From Rattus norvegicus (lineage: Eukaryota; Chordata; Mammalia; Rodentia; Muridae), in NCBI RefSeq assembly GCF_036323735.1, contig NC_086031.1:42318725-42382724 (forward strand): 64,000 nt of DNA. Reading direction: 5' to 3'. A program made the position numbers and the translations under genes. This document shows, piece after piece, positions 33,036-45,100 of the stretch. The stretch's first letter is position 1; the number at the start of each line of letters is the position of its first letter. The notes beneath the pieces are model-generated. The model saw only the letters and a program-made list of their open reading frames with translations, was not told the DNA's origin and did no database searches.

Positions 33036-36000
33036 TGTGTCTGGAGATTTCCAGAAAAAGCAGATCAGAAAGTTGGGCCCATGGTTTGACTGCAAGTCGT
33101 TTGTTTACGGCACTCCCAGACACCCCTTCCTCAGAAGCTCTCTCCAAGCCGAGGCTGGTCCTTGGCACTCTACCCTGAGTACGTGTTACAGGCGTACACT
33201 ACCTAATGTATGGAACCTTGTACCAGTGCTAGGAGAGTGCTCTACCAACACAGCTACATCCCCTACCTATGTTTTGAGAAGGCTCTCCCTAAGCATTCCA
33301 GGATGACCTTGAACTCGAGATCCTCCTGCCCTGGCTCTAAGCGCTAGGGATAAAGGCGTGCGCAAACGCAAGCATCAACAAGTGTCCTTAAGGAGAAAGT
33401 TCACGTGGAGACGGAGGCACTGACTGGTGTGAGTGAGGCTAATTTCCCCACTCTCTGGATAATCTGTGGCTGGAAAGGATGTGGAAGACCGTGCCGGGAA
33501 GACTCCTGCCTTCTCGGATTGACCGATCTCTGTTAACTTTCCATTCCTGCCCTGCTCGTTGGCCTCTCTGAGTGACAGGGATCATGAGCTGATTCTAGTT
33601 TCATGACCTATCTGTGCTGGAAACCACTTGGATAAGAAAGGCGTGGGGTGCACGGCTCCACCGCAGGGCAGGGCAGGGCAGGGAAGTGCCATGCAGATGG
33701 GACAGCCAGCTAAGGGAGATGGAGCTCAAAGAAATGGTGCCCTGTGGGAAGTCCATGGCTTAGGGCTCTGTCCTAAGTGTCAGTCCATTCTGGATCCCAC
33801 TATGGACTGAGAGTCCCCTTTAGAAAGAATGGCATTCATTCAGTACTACCTCTACTGTCTGAGAGTCCCCTTTAGAAAGAATGGCATTCATTCAGTACTA
33901 CCTCTACTGTCTGAGAGTCCCCTTTAGAAAGAATGGCATTCATTCAGTACTACCTCTACTGTCTGAGAGTCCCCTTTAGAAAGAATGGCATTCATTCAGT
34001 ACTACCTCTACTGTCTTTTACAATCCCTGCTTCATCGTGGGCTCTCGGTAAGTATTAGTTATAAACTAAGTGCATTAGGATATTATTGGACTGGGGCTGG
34101 AGAGATGGCTCAGTGGGTAGAGGCTCTTTCGGAGCAAGCCTGATGATCTGAATACAATCTCTGGTCTCAATAAACAGAACTCTGGAGCCAGTCCTCTAGG
34201 GATCCGCATCCCTCTTACCCTTGAGCACCTCGTTGATGTACAAGTTGAAGTAGTTTACTCTCACTGAGTCGTCAAAGAGGTCCGCTTCTTCCCCTACTGG
34301 CATGCCATTCCCAGCCAAGAAGATTGGAAGTTTCCCTTTCGTGTACTCCATAGACGCGAACCGAAGCAGCCTCCTTATGCCCCAGGGCACCACTCGGATC
34401 CAGGGAGATGCAGTCTGGGGCCACTCGGGGTCCACATGCTGGGAGAAGCCTCCGATGTTATCGTAGCTGGAGGTGCAGGTCTGCCGCCCAGCCTTGCTGA
34501 TGAGGCGGGAGGTGTAATGAGACAGACCCAGGAAATCCGCAGAGCCCTTAAGGAGCCGCTTCTCCGCTTCAGTGAACTCTGGGAGTTGGGCCAGAGGATG
34601 GCCACACTGCTGGTTTATGTGCTGGATCTGGGCCCGAAGGGTAGTGGGGTAGTCCCCATCTACAAAGATGGGGTGTGCGAACCAGCCCAGCATGAAGTGT
34701 AGGAAGCGCTCAGCAGCAGCAAGGTCCTGAGGACTCTTCCTATCCAGGGGCTCCGCCCAGTCTGAATTGAGGACGATGCCCACGCGCCCCTGCTGCTGTA
34801 GGCGATGGTGAAGGTCGTAGAGATGCCAAGTTCTGGCATGTGCCTTGAGGATCAGGTGAGCCACCTTGTGAGGGAGAAAGGAGGACATGATGTCAACGGT
34901 GGCATTAGCAAGTCAGTGTCCACAAGTTACTGCTGAAATTACACGGGCAGCCTTGGGCCTGGGGTGTGGCTGGGTTGGTAGACGGCCTCACAGTCACAAA
35001 GCCCTGGGCTCCCTTTCCTGCAGTGAACCTGGTGTGCTGGTGCAAGCCTGGAACCCCTGAACTCTGGAGGTGGAGGCAGGAGGACCAGACTTATCTATGG
35101 CAAGTTCAAGGCCAGCCTGGTCTTGAGGTTTGAGGCCCTCTTTCAAACAAAGGAAAGAGCTACCACAGCTGAACAGCAGTGTGGACTTAGCTCTGATGAC
35201 AGTGCGTTGAGTGAACCAGGATCACTAAACTAAGGCCAATTATGAAAATGCCACAGAAGAAAACCCAGTACTGGACAGGATCAGTCCTAGTAACAAGTGT
35301 TATCTGTGACATTTACTGTGGACTAAATTGTGTCCCCTATATGTACATGTGAAGCCCTAAGTCCCGATGCATAGTGTTTGGGAAGGCCCTTGGGAGGTGA
35401 CTGGGTAGGACAGGATGACACTGGTATAAAAGGAGCCACCAGTGGGTATGCTCCATTTTTGTCCCCGCCCCCAATCCCCATGCTCTCTCCTCCCTGGAAG
35501 ACCTAAGCTGTCTACAGACAAAACACAAACTACACTGGAAATGAGAGCAGGTTAGTTCTTGATCACAGACTGTTTACGCTGTTTAAGCCTCAGTATCGTG
35601 TCACAGCAGCCATGAGACGTAGGTCGTAACCCTGAAGCCATAGGAAGTGAATGCTGAGGGCTGTGGCTCAGGGTATAGAGCGCTTGTCTACCTGCTCTTG
35701 AGGTTCAAGACCACAAAGAAATGGGGACCACGTGAAGCTGTAGGGGACAGTCCACCCACAGGGCCACCAAGAGAAAGAAGAAAAAATTTTCGACAACATT
35801 GCCAGCTTGACAGAATTCAGAACCACCGAGGAGACACACCTGAGCCTGTCTGTGAGACAGTTTCTGAGGAAGTTTCAAGTGGGGTTAACTGAGGTGGGAA
35901 AACCTACTCAAAGGGTGGGTGGCACCGTTCCATGGGCTGGGCTCCTGGACTGAAGAAAAAGGAGAACGGGAGCTGAGCGGAGCTGAGCGCCAGCATCCGT

Positions 36001-36369
36001 CTCTCTCTGATTTCTGATGGCAGCGGATGCTATTTTCCCGGCTGCATCATGCCGACGTCATATGCCCGGCTGCCGACGCTGTGCCTCCCCTGCCTTGGGA
36101 GGGGCTGTGCCTTGGCTTGTGAGGCAGAAGAAAGCCTTCAGTGCTTTCCACAGGTATTTTGTCAGAGCAATAAGAAAAGTAACCATGACGTAAGTGAAGG
36201 AGAAAGGCAAAGCCTTTCTCAGCCCTGTGAAATATCTCAGAAAATCTCAACTGTAAGAAAAGCTTACAGCAAAGCAAATCCATCATAGTCTACAGGTCTG
36301 GAAAAGGCCCTAAATGATGCTCTATTTTGACTTCTGTAGTTCCACTCATTTGGGCAAGTTCGCTATATG

Positions 36370-36423
<54 letters not shown>

Positions 36424-39400
36424 TTCTGTACAGTGTTTCCTAAATGTTTCTTCTATCTGACTTTATTATTGTTACTGTTTTGTATGTGTACTTGGTAAGA
36501 ATGTTATGAAGATTTACCTTAGTTGGAAAGAAAGACGATATGGGTTTTATGGTGCCACCCGGGCTGGCCTTAAACTCAACAGCACTCGTGCCAAAACCTC
36601 CCAAATGCTGGGGCTGTAAGCTTGGGCCATGCCCAGCTCGTTTTGTAAGAAAATATCTTACTTGTGTGTGTGCTTATTACTTGAAATCCAGCATTTGTTC
36701 ATGGATGCAAAAGAGAAGAAAAGAAGAAAAGCTTACACAAACCAGGCTGGGTGGCTTGGTCTGCAAGCCTAGCTCTTTAGAGGCTGAGGCAGGATTTCTG
36801 TGAGCTGAAGACTGCACTGTGAGTTTCAGGTTAGCTTGACCTACAAATGGTGACCTATCTCAGAAACCCAGAGCAAATAAACAAATGAATAAGGTTAAAG
36901 GCTGTGGCTATGGTTAAGTTACATAGGTAAGTGCTTGCCCACAACGCACAAAGCCTACCCCCCTCCTGGTCCACCAGGGCTGTCTAAAACTTGGCGTGGC
37001 AGCACACACTGCCATCCCAGCACCAAGGAGGTGGAGACTGAACCCAGCACCACCTGCATGCTCGGCCAGAGCTCTACAACTGAGGGCCTCCAAGCCTGGA
37101 ACTTGCCTTTGGAGTCAAGAAGTCTTGACAGAGGGGCTGAGGGTGTGGCTCAGTTGGTAGTGTGCTTGCCTATGATAAAAGAAGCCCCGGGCCTAATCCT
37201 CACCGCTGCTGCTTAAAGATCAGGCATGGTGGCAGATCTCAGGAATGCAAGCAAGAGATCAGGAGTTCAAGGTCATCCCCAGCCCCATTGTAAGTTAGGT
37301 ATCAGCCTCAAGTGCATTAGACAACACTAACTAAACGTACTCTCCGCCCTCTCTCTGGACTCCTTCCAGGGACAGGACGGAGAACGTGTTTCCTAATTGA
37401 CAGGAGTTGCAGGATGGGAGGAAGTACCTTAAAGGAAGCCATTCCTGGGTCAGAGATGGCTGGTGCGTGCTGTCCAGTACCATAGCCTGCATAGCTCATC
37501 ACCCATGGCTCGTGGAAGGTCACCCACAGTTTCACACGGTCCCCGAAAGTGGAGAAGCAGAAGGCTGCGTAGTCCAGGAAGGCCTCCACCACACTCTCGT
37601 TCTGCCAGCCGCCTTGCTCCTGCAGGGCCTGAGGCAGGTCCCAGTGGAACAGTGTAGCCATGGGCTCGATGTGTGAGTCCAGCAGGCGGTCGATCAGTTT
37701 GTTGTAGTAGGCGACACCTTGGCGGTTGGGGGTGCTCTTCTGCCCAGTGGGGAAGAGGCGGGACCAGGAGATGGAGAACTTGTACACCTGAGCCCTGATG
37801 CCTCGGAGGAGGGCGACATCAGAAGCTGGTTTGTGGTAACTGTCACTGGCCACTTTTGCTGTGGCTTGTCCCTCGGCAGCATTCAGGTTACCGTAGTGAT
37901 CCCAGATGCTCGGCCCTCTGCCGCCTTCTGCCCAGCCTCCCTCCACATTAAAGGCTCCCGTGGATATGCCCCAGAGGAACCCTTCTGGAAACACATCTTG
38001 TAGGAAAGCATCCCTTTCCTCCCTAGACTGGTTAGCAAAGGCTGCCCAAACTCTCTGGTAGGCTGATCCAGGGGATGAGGGTACAGCTGTCTCCTGCTGC
38101 TGCTCAGTCTGAAGGGCCAGGCTGTCGGTTAAAGAACAAGATGGGCTGTGGGATTGAAGTGACATAATTAATGACTGAGTCACAAATGTCGAACAGCATC
38201 AGGCATGCTGGCTCAGGCCTTCAGTCTCAGCACTGAGAAGGCAGACACAGGCAGATCTCTGTGAGTGTGAGGCCAGACTGCTCTTCAGAGTGAATTCCAG
38301 TTAAATAGTGAACCTCATCTAAAGAAAGGAGGAGGAAGAGGAGGAGGAGGAGGAGGAGGACAGAAAGAAGAAAAATGGGGGAGGGGGAGCTGCACAGCTT
38401 TAAGCTACACACCAAAGATAGCCCCCATCTCACGTCCTAGCACTTCAGATAAATCCACCCTTCCTATGTGGCATGCCGAGCTGTGTGTCTCCTGCCAAGC
38501 ATTCTGGTTGTTGAACTGGGTTTCTCTTCCTCATCTGTGACACCCAAAATTCTCCAGGAAGAAAACCCATCCTCTGGGTTTTGGCACGAGTGCTGTTGAG
38601 TTTAAGGCCAGCCCGGGCGGCACCATAAAACCCATATCGTCTTTCTTCCCAAGTAAGGTAAATCTTCATAACATTCTTACTAAGAAAACCCAACCCCCAT
38701 ATTTCAGCAGGTTCTCCGTCTACTTCCTGTCTGAGGCAGAGACCCTAGTCATATGTCAATGTTGGCTCTTCACTCAGGAAAGGTACCAGAAGGTCAGGGT
38801 TCGAATGGAGGAAGCTCCGCTGGAGTCATCTGTGTAGAAGCCCGTCCGATTTTAGCCTCTTGGATGCCTATCCCTGAAGTCACAGCCCTGCACAGCTCAT
38901 CTGACTTCTCGGATGGTCTGGAACCTGTTCTGACCTGTCTGCCCATCACACCACGTGTACTCACAGGACAAGCCTGACAAACAGCCCTAGAGGAAGCACA
39001 CGTGAGCTGCTGACTGGAATCAAGCTAAGAGAAGGGAAGTGGAGGGACAGCTGAGGAGCGTGTAAATCAGGGCGGCACCGATCTCGATCTCGCTGTCGCT
39101 GTCGGGGATCGAAGAGCACTCCCGCCTGAGAGTCTGGCCCCCAGTGACTGTCCCCTCTGGGTGTGTACAGTTCACATGGCAGGCCCCCATAAGCCAAGGA
39201 ATTTAGGAGTCCCAGCACTGCCTTTCACGTTGTTTAGAATTGAATATGGTATAACTGTGAAGATAAACCCAGTCTGCTCTAAATTCTTAAAACTGTGCGT
39301 GTGTGCACATGGAAATGTACACGTGTATGCACGTGTATGTACATGTATGTGAGGTCAGAGGACAATGTGGGGCCTCATTTGCAACAGGGTTCTCACTGAA

Positions 39401-42100
39401 CTCGGAGCTCACTGCTCCGGCTACACTGGCTACACCCCAGATCCATCCATCTCTGACTCCAGCACGGGCTGACAAGTGTGTAACACCGTTCTTGGCCTTT
39501 AATGCTTGTTCTGTGGGTGGAGCTCAGACCCTTGTGTTCACAGAGAAAGCACTTTATAGACAAACGATCTCTCCAGCCCAAAGTGCGTTTACAATTTTTC
39601 TTTTTTTCGGAGCTGGGGACCGAACCCAGGGCCTCGCGCTTGCTAGGCAAGTGCACTACCACTGAGCTAAATCCCCAACCCTTACAATTTTTTTAAAAGG
39701 AAGATTCTAGGGTCTGGGGAGATGGCTCAACGGTTAAGAGCACTGGCTGCTCTTCCAGAGGACCTGGGTTCCACTCCCAGCACCCACATGGCAGCTCACA
39801 ACTGTCTAACTCCAGTTCCAGGAGATTCCATGCCCTCTTCGGGACTTCTCAGGCAATGCACATAAAGGGGGTGTAGACCGAGCAGCCGAAACACCCAGAC
39901 ACAGAAAAGGAAGTCAGACTCTTCCGAGTGTGCCCAGCACCCTCTCTGCTGGTGCCGAATTCACTGGGGAAGGTGCTTTACACTTCACACTGAAAACCTG
40001 GGCCAGGAGCTTAGTTCGTGAAGCGGCCATGGACCACTTAGATCTATACCTAGCTGGCTTCTCTTTTTCCTTCTCTTTAAAAATTTATTGTATTTATTTA
40101 CTTTTCAAGTTTTATTATTATTATTGGTTGTGGTTGGACCGCTTCATGGAGTCCCTTCTCTTCTCTGTTTACATGGGACCTGAGACCACAGTCAGGTCAT
40201 GAGGCTTGCCTGCTGTGAGGGTTAGTTTCTGTCAACTTGACTGCAAGCTAGGGTCACCTGGGAAGAGGAAACCTTCACGGAGGAAATGCTTCTGTCAGAC
40301 TGGCTTCTACACAAGTGGGGCACCGTCTTCTTAATGGTGGGTGTGAGAGGACCCATATCTCGGTGGGTCGTACGCCCTCTGGGCAGGAGGATAATAAAGC
40401 AGGCAGGAGGGTGAGGGGCAGGGGGCTCAGACTGTGTAACTGTAGTTACAAGGGATACATGCAGACAAAGGGTCCACATGCATTAAATTAAAAGTATATA
40501 AATAAATCTTTAACAAGAGATAGCTGGAGAGAAGGAAAGGAAGGAAGGAAGGAAGGGAGGGAGGGAGGGAGGGAGGGAAGGGGGGAGGGAGAAAGAGGGC
40601 TGAACAAGCCACGGAAAGCGAAGTAGTAAGCCTCTTCGTGGCCTCTGCTTCAGTTCCTGCCTTGAGTTTCCACCCTGACTTCCCTTCATGATGGAGTGTG
40701 AGCTCTAAGGTGAAGTAAACACCTTCTTCCTCAAGCTGCTTTGGTCAGTGTTTTATCACAGCAACAGAAAGTGAAGTGTGACCCAAGGCAGTGCCTTCGC
40801 CTGAGTCGTCAGCTAGTCCTACATTTTACTGAGTTATTTATAGGCCGTGTGTGTGTGCGTGCAGGTGTGCGTGTGTGCTCTCACGTGGGTACACATGTAC
40901 ACACTGCATATGTGTGGCAGTCAGGACACTTTGTTATCTCCTTCTAACATGTGAGCCACAGGAGTCACACTCGGGTCACCAGGCTTGGCTGAAGCGTCTT
41001 TACCCACTGAATCATCTAGCTGACCCCATAGCCTGCTTCCTCTGCCGCATGCATGTCCACTTTTCCCAGTATCTTCAACTAAAAGGCACAGGTTCAGATA
41101 TCAACTCTGCTAGCTGTGTACACCTAGGAGAATGGGACAGTGAGGAAGCAGACTGTGGGGGCCCAGATACATCACAAGGAGGGACTGCTTCTCCTGCAGC
41201 CTTCCCTCTGAGCCTCCTTCTCTCATCTGTTAATGACTATATCTGTTTGCTGTTCCAAGGGGCCAGCACAGGGCTGGAGAGGCTCAGGAGTTAAAATCAA
41301 CTCCTGCTCTTGCAGAGGGCCTGGATTTAGCTCCCAGCACCCACATGGGAACTCCAGTTGCAAGGGTCTGATACCTGTTTTAACCTCTATATGCTCGCGT
41401 GGGCATGGTGCGCGCGCGCACACACATACAAAGTCCCCGGTGACTGCCCTTGTAAAGAACAGCAGAGCCCGCAGTGCCAGTTTCTTATAGTTAACTGTGC
41501 AAGTGACATACATACCTCTCCTCAGAATTGGACGTACAGCTCAGGAATGCATTAACATCAAAGCCAACAGTTTGGATTTGGTCTTTATTTATGGCTATAA
41601 GAAAAGAAGCTTAGTTGACTGTCTGTGAGATCAAGCACAAACATGCAGTTTGCTTTATTCTAAAACCAGCCGGACCCCAGCAATGATTCTCACCGGTTTG
41701 TTTTGTTGAGACAGAGTTTGTTTGTAGCCTTTGCTGTCCTGGAGCTCACGCTGTGGAGCAGGCTAGACTCAAACTCAGAGATCTGCCTGCGCTACCTCCT
41801 GAGTGCTGGCATTGAAGGTTGCACCACCGTGCTCAGATAGGAAGACATTTTAAAAAGAGGGCTGGGGGGTTACTTGGTAAAGTGCCTTGTTGGTAAGCAT
41901 GAGATGCCCAGCTCAGTCCCCAGGACCACATAAAAAGCTGGGCATGGGGTTGGACTCTCGTTAAGGAGCCATCTGCTCTTCTAGAAGACCTGAGTCCAGG
42001 TCACAGCACCCACTTCAGGTGGCTCACAACTGCTGGTAACTCCATTTCCAGAACATCCAACACCCTCTTCTGTGTTCCTCATGCAACTGCACCCATATGT

Positions 42101-42146
<46 letters not shown>

Positions 42147-45100
42147 CAAAAAGACTATCCTTGAGCCCAAGGCCTGCCTGGGCTACATAGTAAGTTCTAG
42201 AACAGTGGGTAGAACAGCGGTCCCACACCTAGAAGTTTTTAGCGTCTTAGGTGCCACTGGGCACCTGTAACGGGAACACAGGCTGTTTCCATGCTCACAG
42301 CTCCCACCTGAAGCCTGAAGATTTCCTGTCTGTATTGGGCATCTCTACAGAGCCTCTGAGTGTCTTGGGGCAGACGGTAGGAGCACACTGTCAGGGAAGG
42401 CAAGGGACCTTAGCCTTATTGGTAGGCTCCCAGTCCAGCCATTTTCCTAGGCCCCTCCCTCATGGGAACCCCAGATTCCAGTATTGCCACCCAACAAGCC
42501 AATGTACAGAACATCGCTCAGCACTTGTCACATGTTGGTCCACTCACCTTCCAGGAGGCTGATGAGCAGTGAGGAGGGGCTCGTCCCGGTCGCTGGGCAG
42601 TCCTCAAGTTTTAGGGTGTAGATGAAAACTTTCACTTTTGGCTCAAGGTTCTAGAAGAGACAAAGACCAACAAGTGTGCCTTTAGCAATGGGAACCGGTG
42701 AGATGCCCTAGGCTCTCCTTCTGGAAATGACCTTAGCCACCGCACTTACCAAGGACAGTGACTTGGGCTCTGAGGGAAAAAGACACCAGTCAAAGACCAT
42801 CGCTCACTAACCCTGCCCAGAGGAAGTGACGCACATCAGTCCCTTTCACAGCAGCCACATTAGGGTTAAGAGCAAGGTGCTCATGTCAAGAACCTGTGCT
42901 ACCCAAGAAGCTTAACCAGGAAGCCACCACCACTATGCTCATAAGCATCCCTGGCTTGCTCAAAAAATATTCTGGTTTGTGGGGTTGACTGGTTTGCCTG
43001 GCACACATGAAGCCCTGGGTTCCATCCCTGGTAGCACATAAACTGGGTGTGGTGGTGCAGGCCTATAATCCCAGCACTCAAGACATGGAGGCAGGATTAG
43101 CAGTTCAAAGTTAGCTACAGGAGGCCAGCCTGGGCTATATAACCACCTCCCACCCACACACACACACACACACTATATTTTCGAAAGGGGATGAGACAGA
43201 AGAGGCAAACAAGCTGACCACAGCTGAACAAGATAGCCCCGGTTGCATAGGTGTTTCTATTCTTCTCTTTGTACTTCGGACTTGTTTCAAACTCTCCATA
43301 ATAAAAGTCACAGAAGAGGTCACATTGCTGTCTCCATGGTTAAGAGCGCCGACTTCACAATCACAGGGACTGGAGTTCAGACCCCAGCACCCGTGTAAGG
43401 TCTCCCACAAACGTGTGGCTCCAGCTCCAAGGGATGTGATGCCCTCTTCTGGCCTCTGTACTACAGGTGCACACCCTTCCCTCACAGCACGAGGCGCATG
43501 CACTTACAGAAAGGTGACACAGTCACACGGAAACACACACACTTGCTGTTCTGAAGAGTCAAGGCACTGACACTGTTAGGACCTCAGCACGTGTGGCTGC
43601 CTTCGCTCTAGTCTTCTGGTTTCTTTATCTTTTGCGATTGTCATTTCATTATAACACTTCTTCCTTTCCTTTCCTTCTAGCCTCTTTCTTATCAGCCGTC
43701 ATTGCCGTTGTACGTGTATTTGCATGTATGCTTATATACATATATTGCTAAATATAACCTGTTGAGTCCTTAGATTGTATGCACGTTTGCAGCGCTGACT
43801 ATTTACACAGGACCGTCAGAGTGCTCTCAGGTGACCATTTGCACGGGGCTGTCAGTTGCTGAGTTCTCTGGGGACAACCCCTCTCCCACCCCAGCTCTGC
43901 TCAGCCGCCTGCAGATCTTGGTGTGGAGTTGAGGCTTCGTGGGCTCTTCTCCAGTTTTGAACATCCGTTGCTGTTGTCCTTGTTGATCTCACGTTTCAGC
44001 AGTCACGTTGGTGAGATGTTACGGTTGTAGCATGCGATGTTTCTAGGAGACACTGACTCTCGAAGTCTTTCTTTCCCTCCCTCTTCCCCTCCCCCCTTCA
44101 GTGTCTTTGGTGTGAGGGAGAATTATCTTGAGGCTGATATGTTTGATGCCACTTAAGAGTGTTTTATTGGTGGTCCTGGTCTGATGGCTTCTGCATATAC
44201 CTTTCCTCGTGACTGCTTGCGCTGATGGCCTCTCTTCCCCATGCCTCTCTCTCAAACAGGGTCGCATGTAGCCCAGGCTGGCCTTGAACTCAATGTTTAG
44301 TTGAGAATAATTCTGCTAACTCCTAATCCTCCTGCCTCTACCTCTATTAACACACTTGTTTTCTGTCGTGCTGAGGACGGCACTCGGGACTTTGCACATT
44401 CCAGGCAGCAGACTGTCAACTGAGGAGCCACACAGAGTCCACAGCGAGCCTATGTCAAGCTCACGGCGAGCCCATCTCAGGCTCAGCAGGCCTGATTGAG
44501 CAAGTTGAAGGGTCAGCCCATGCCTTAGTCAAAGCATCCCATTTCTAAAAAGCTGTCCAGAGTCTTTGCCACTCAACATCAAGATGGAAAGGTGTTCACA
44601 TTACCTGCAATTCACTCAGCTTCTGTGGTAGAGTCGCCACACTTTGGCATTCGTAAGACAAATCAAGAGAGAGGAAATCCACCGAGCCCTAGAAGTAAGG
44701 AAATCATGCCATTAGGAACAAGGTCCTGTTCAGGAATGAGTTGTGACTGTCCCCATGACTGAGCTTGATCTTGGGATTCCCTGGGAGAACTCTGGGATGC
44801 GTGTGCACGTGAACACCTACTGCCCCAGCGGGAACGTGTAGTTAGATAATAAGTGTGTAAATGGGTGTGCCGGGTGTGGGGTGCCAACAAACGGAGGTGC
44901 ACCGAGGGAGGGAATCAGCATCTGGAGCTCCCTGTGCCCTAGGCAGCACACTCCCCTTTGACCTTTGTGATATCTGGGGACCCTCTCGGGGCTGGGGTTT
45001 GGTTTTAACTTCAGGTCATAGTTTGAAGTCCTCACCAGTCAACCCTGGCTTGACTAGTTTACTAGCAGAAAGCACAAGCTACATAGTCCTGATCAGCCAT

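Larger units (their letters stand above)
31598..34218 (-). other. Lct: Lct intron 7
   Basis: Holds, from the exon 8 side, a TG/CG tract (31621-31668), a B3-type SINE (about 31737-31925, minus), a B2 (32279-32465, plus), a GA run (32974-33027), a 4 x 52-bp tandem repeat (33809-34016) and a partial SINE near 34093-34180. Confidence 0.85.
34865..37427 (-). other. Lct: Lct intron 6
   Basis: Contains a diverged SINE dimer (about 34965-35165), a mid-repetitive element (about 35800-36245; mildly CpG-containing), a (TG)25 run (36372-36421) and one arm of an inverted repeat (36495-36598). Diverged SINE-like text also occurs near 36745-36870 and 37130-37300. Confidence 0.65.
38146..41515 (-). other. 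Lct: Lct intron 5
   Basis: Contains a GGA run near 38325-38362, inverted-repeat arm B, an ID (39602-39681, minus), a B3-type SINE (39711-39905, plus) and a mid-repetitive rodent element (about 40215-40770) carrying a GGAA/GGGA tract at about 40533-40600. A further SINE-like stretch lies at about 41270-41420. Confidence 0.7.

Noticed and set aside
33809..34016. CRISPR-like array
   Set aside because: The four 52-bp units are contiguous with no spacers, and the genome is mammalian.
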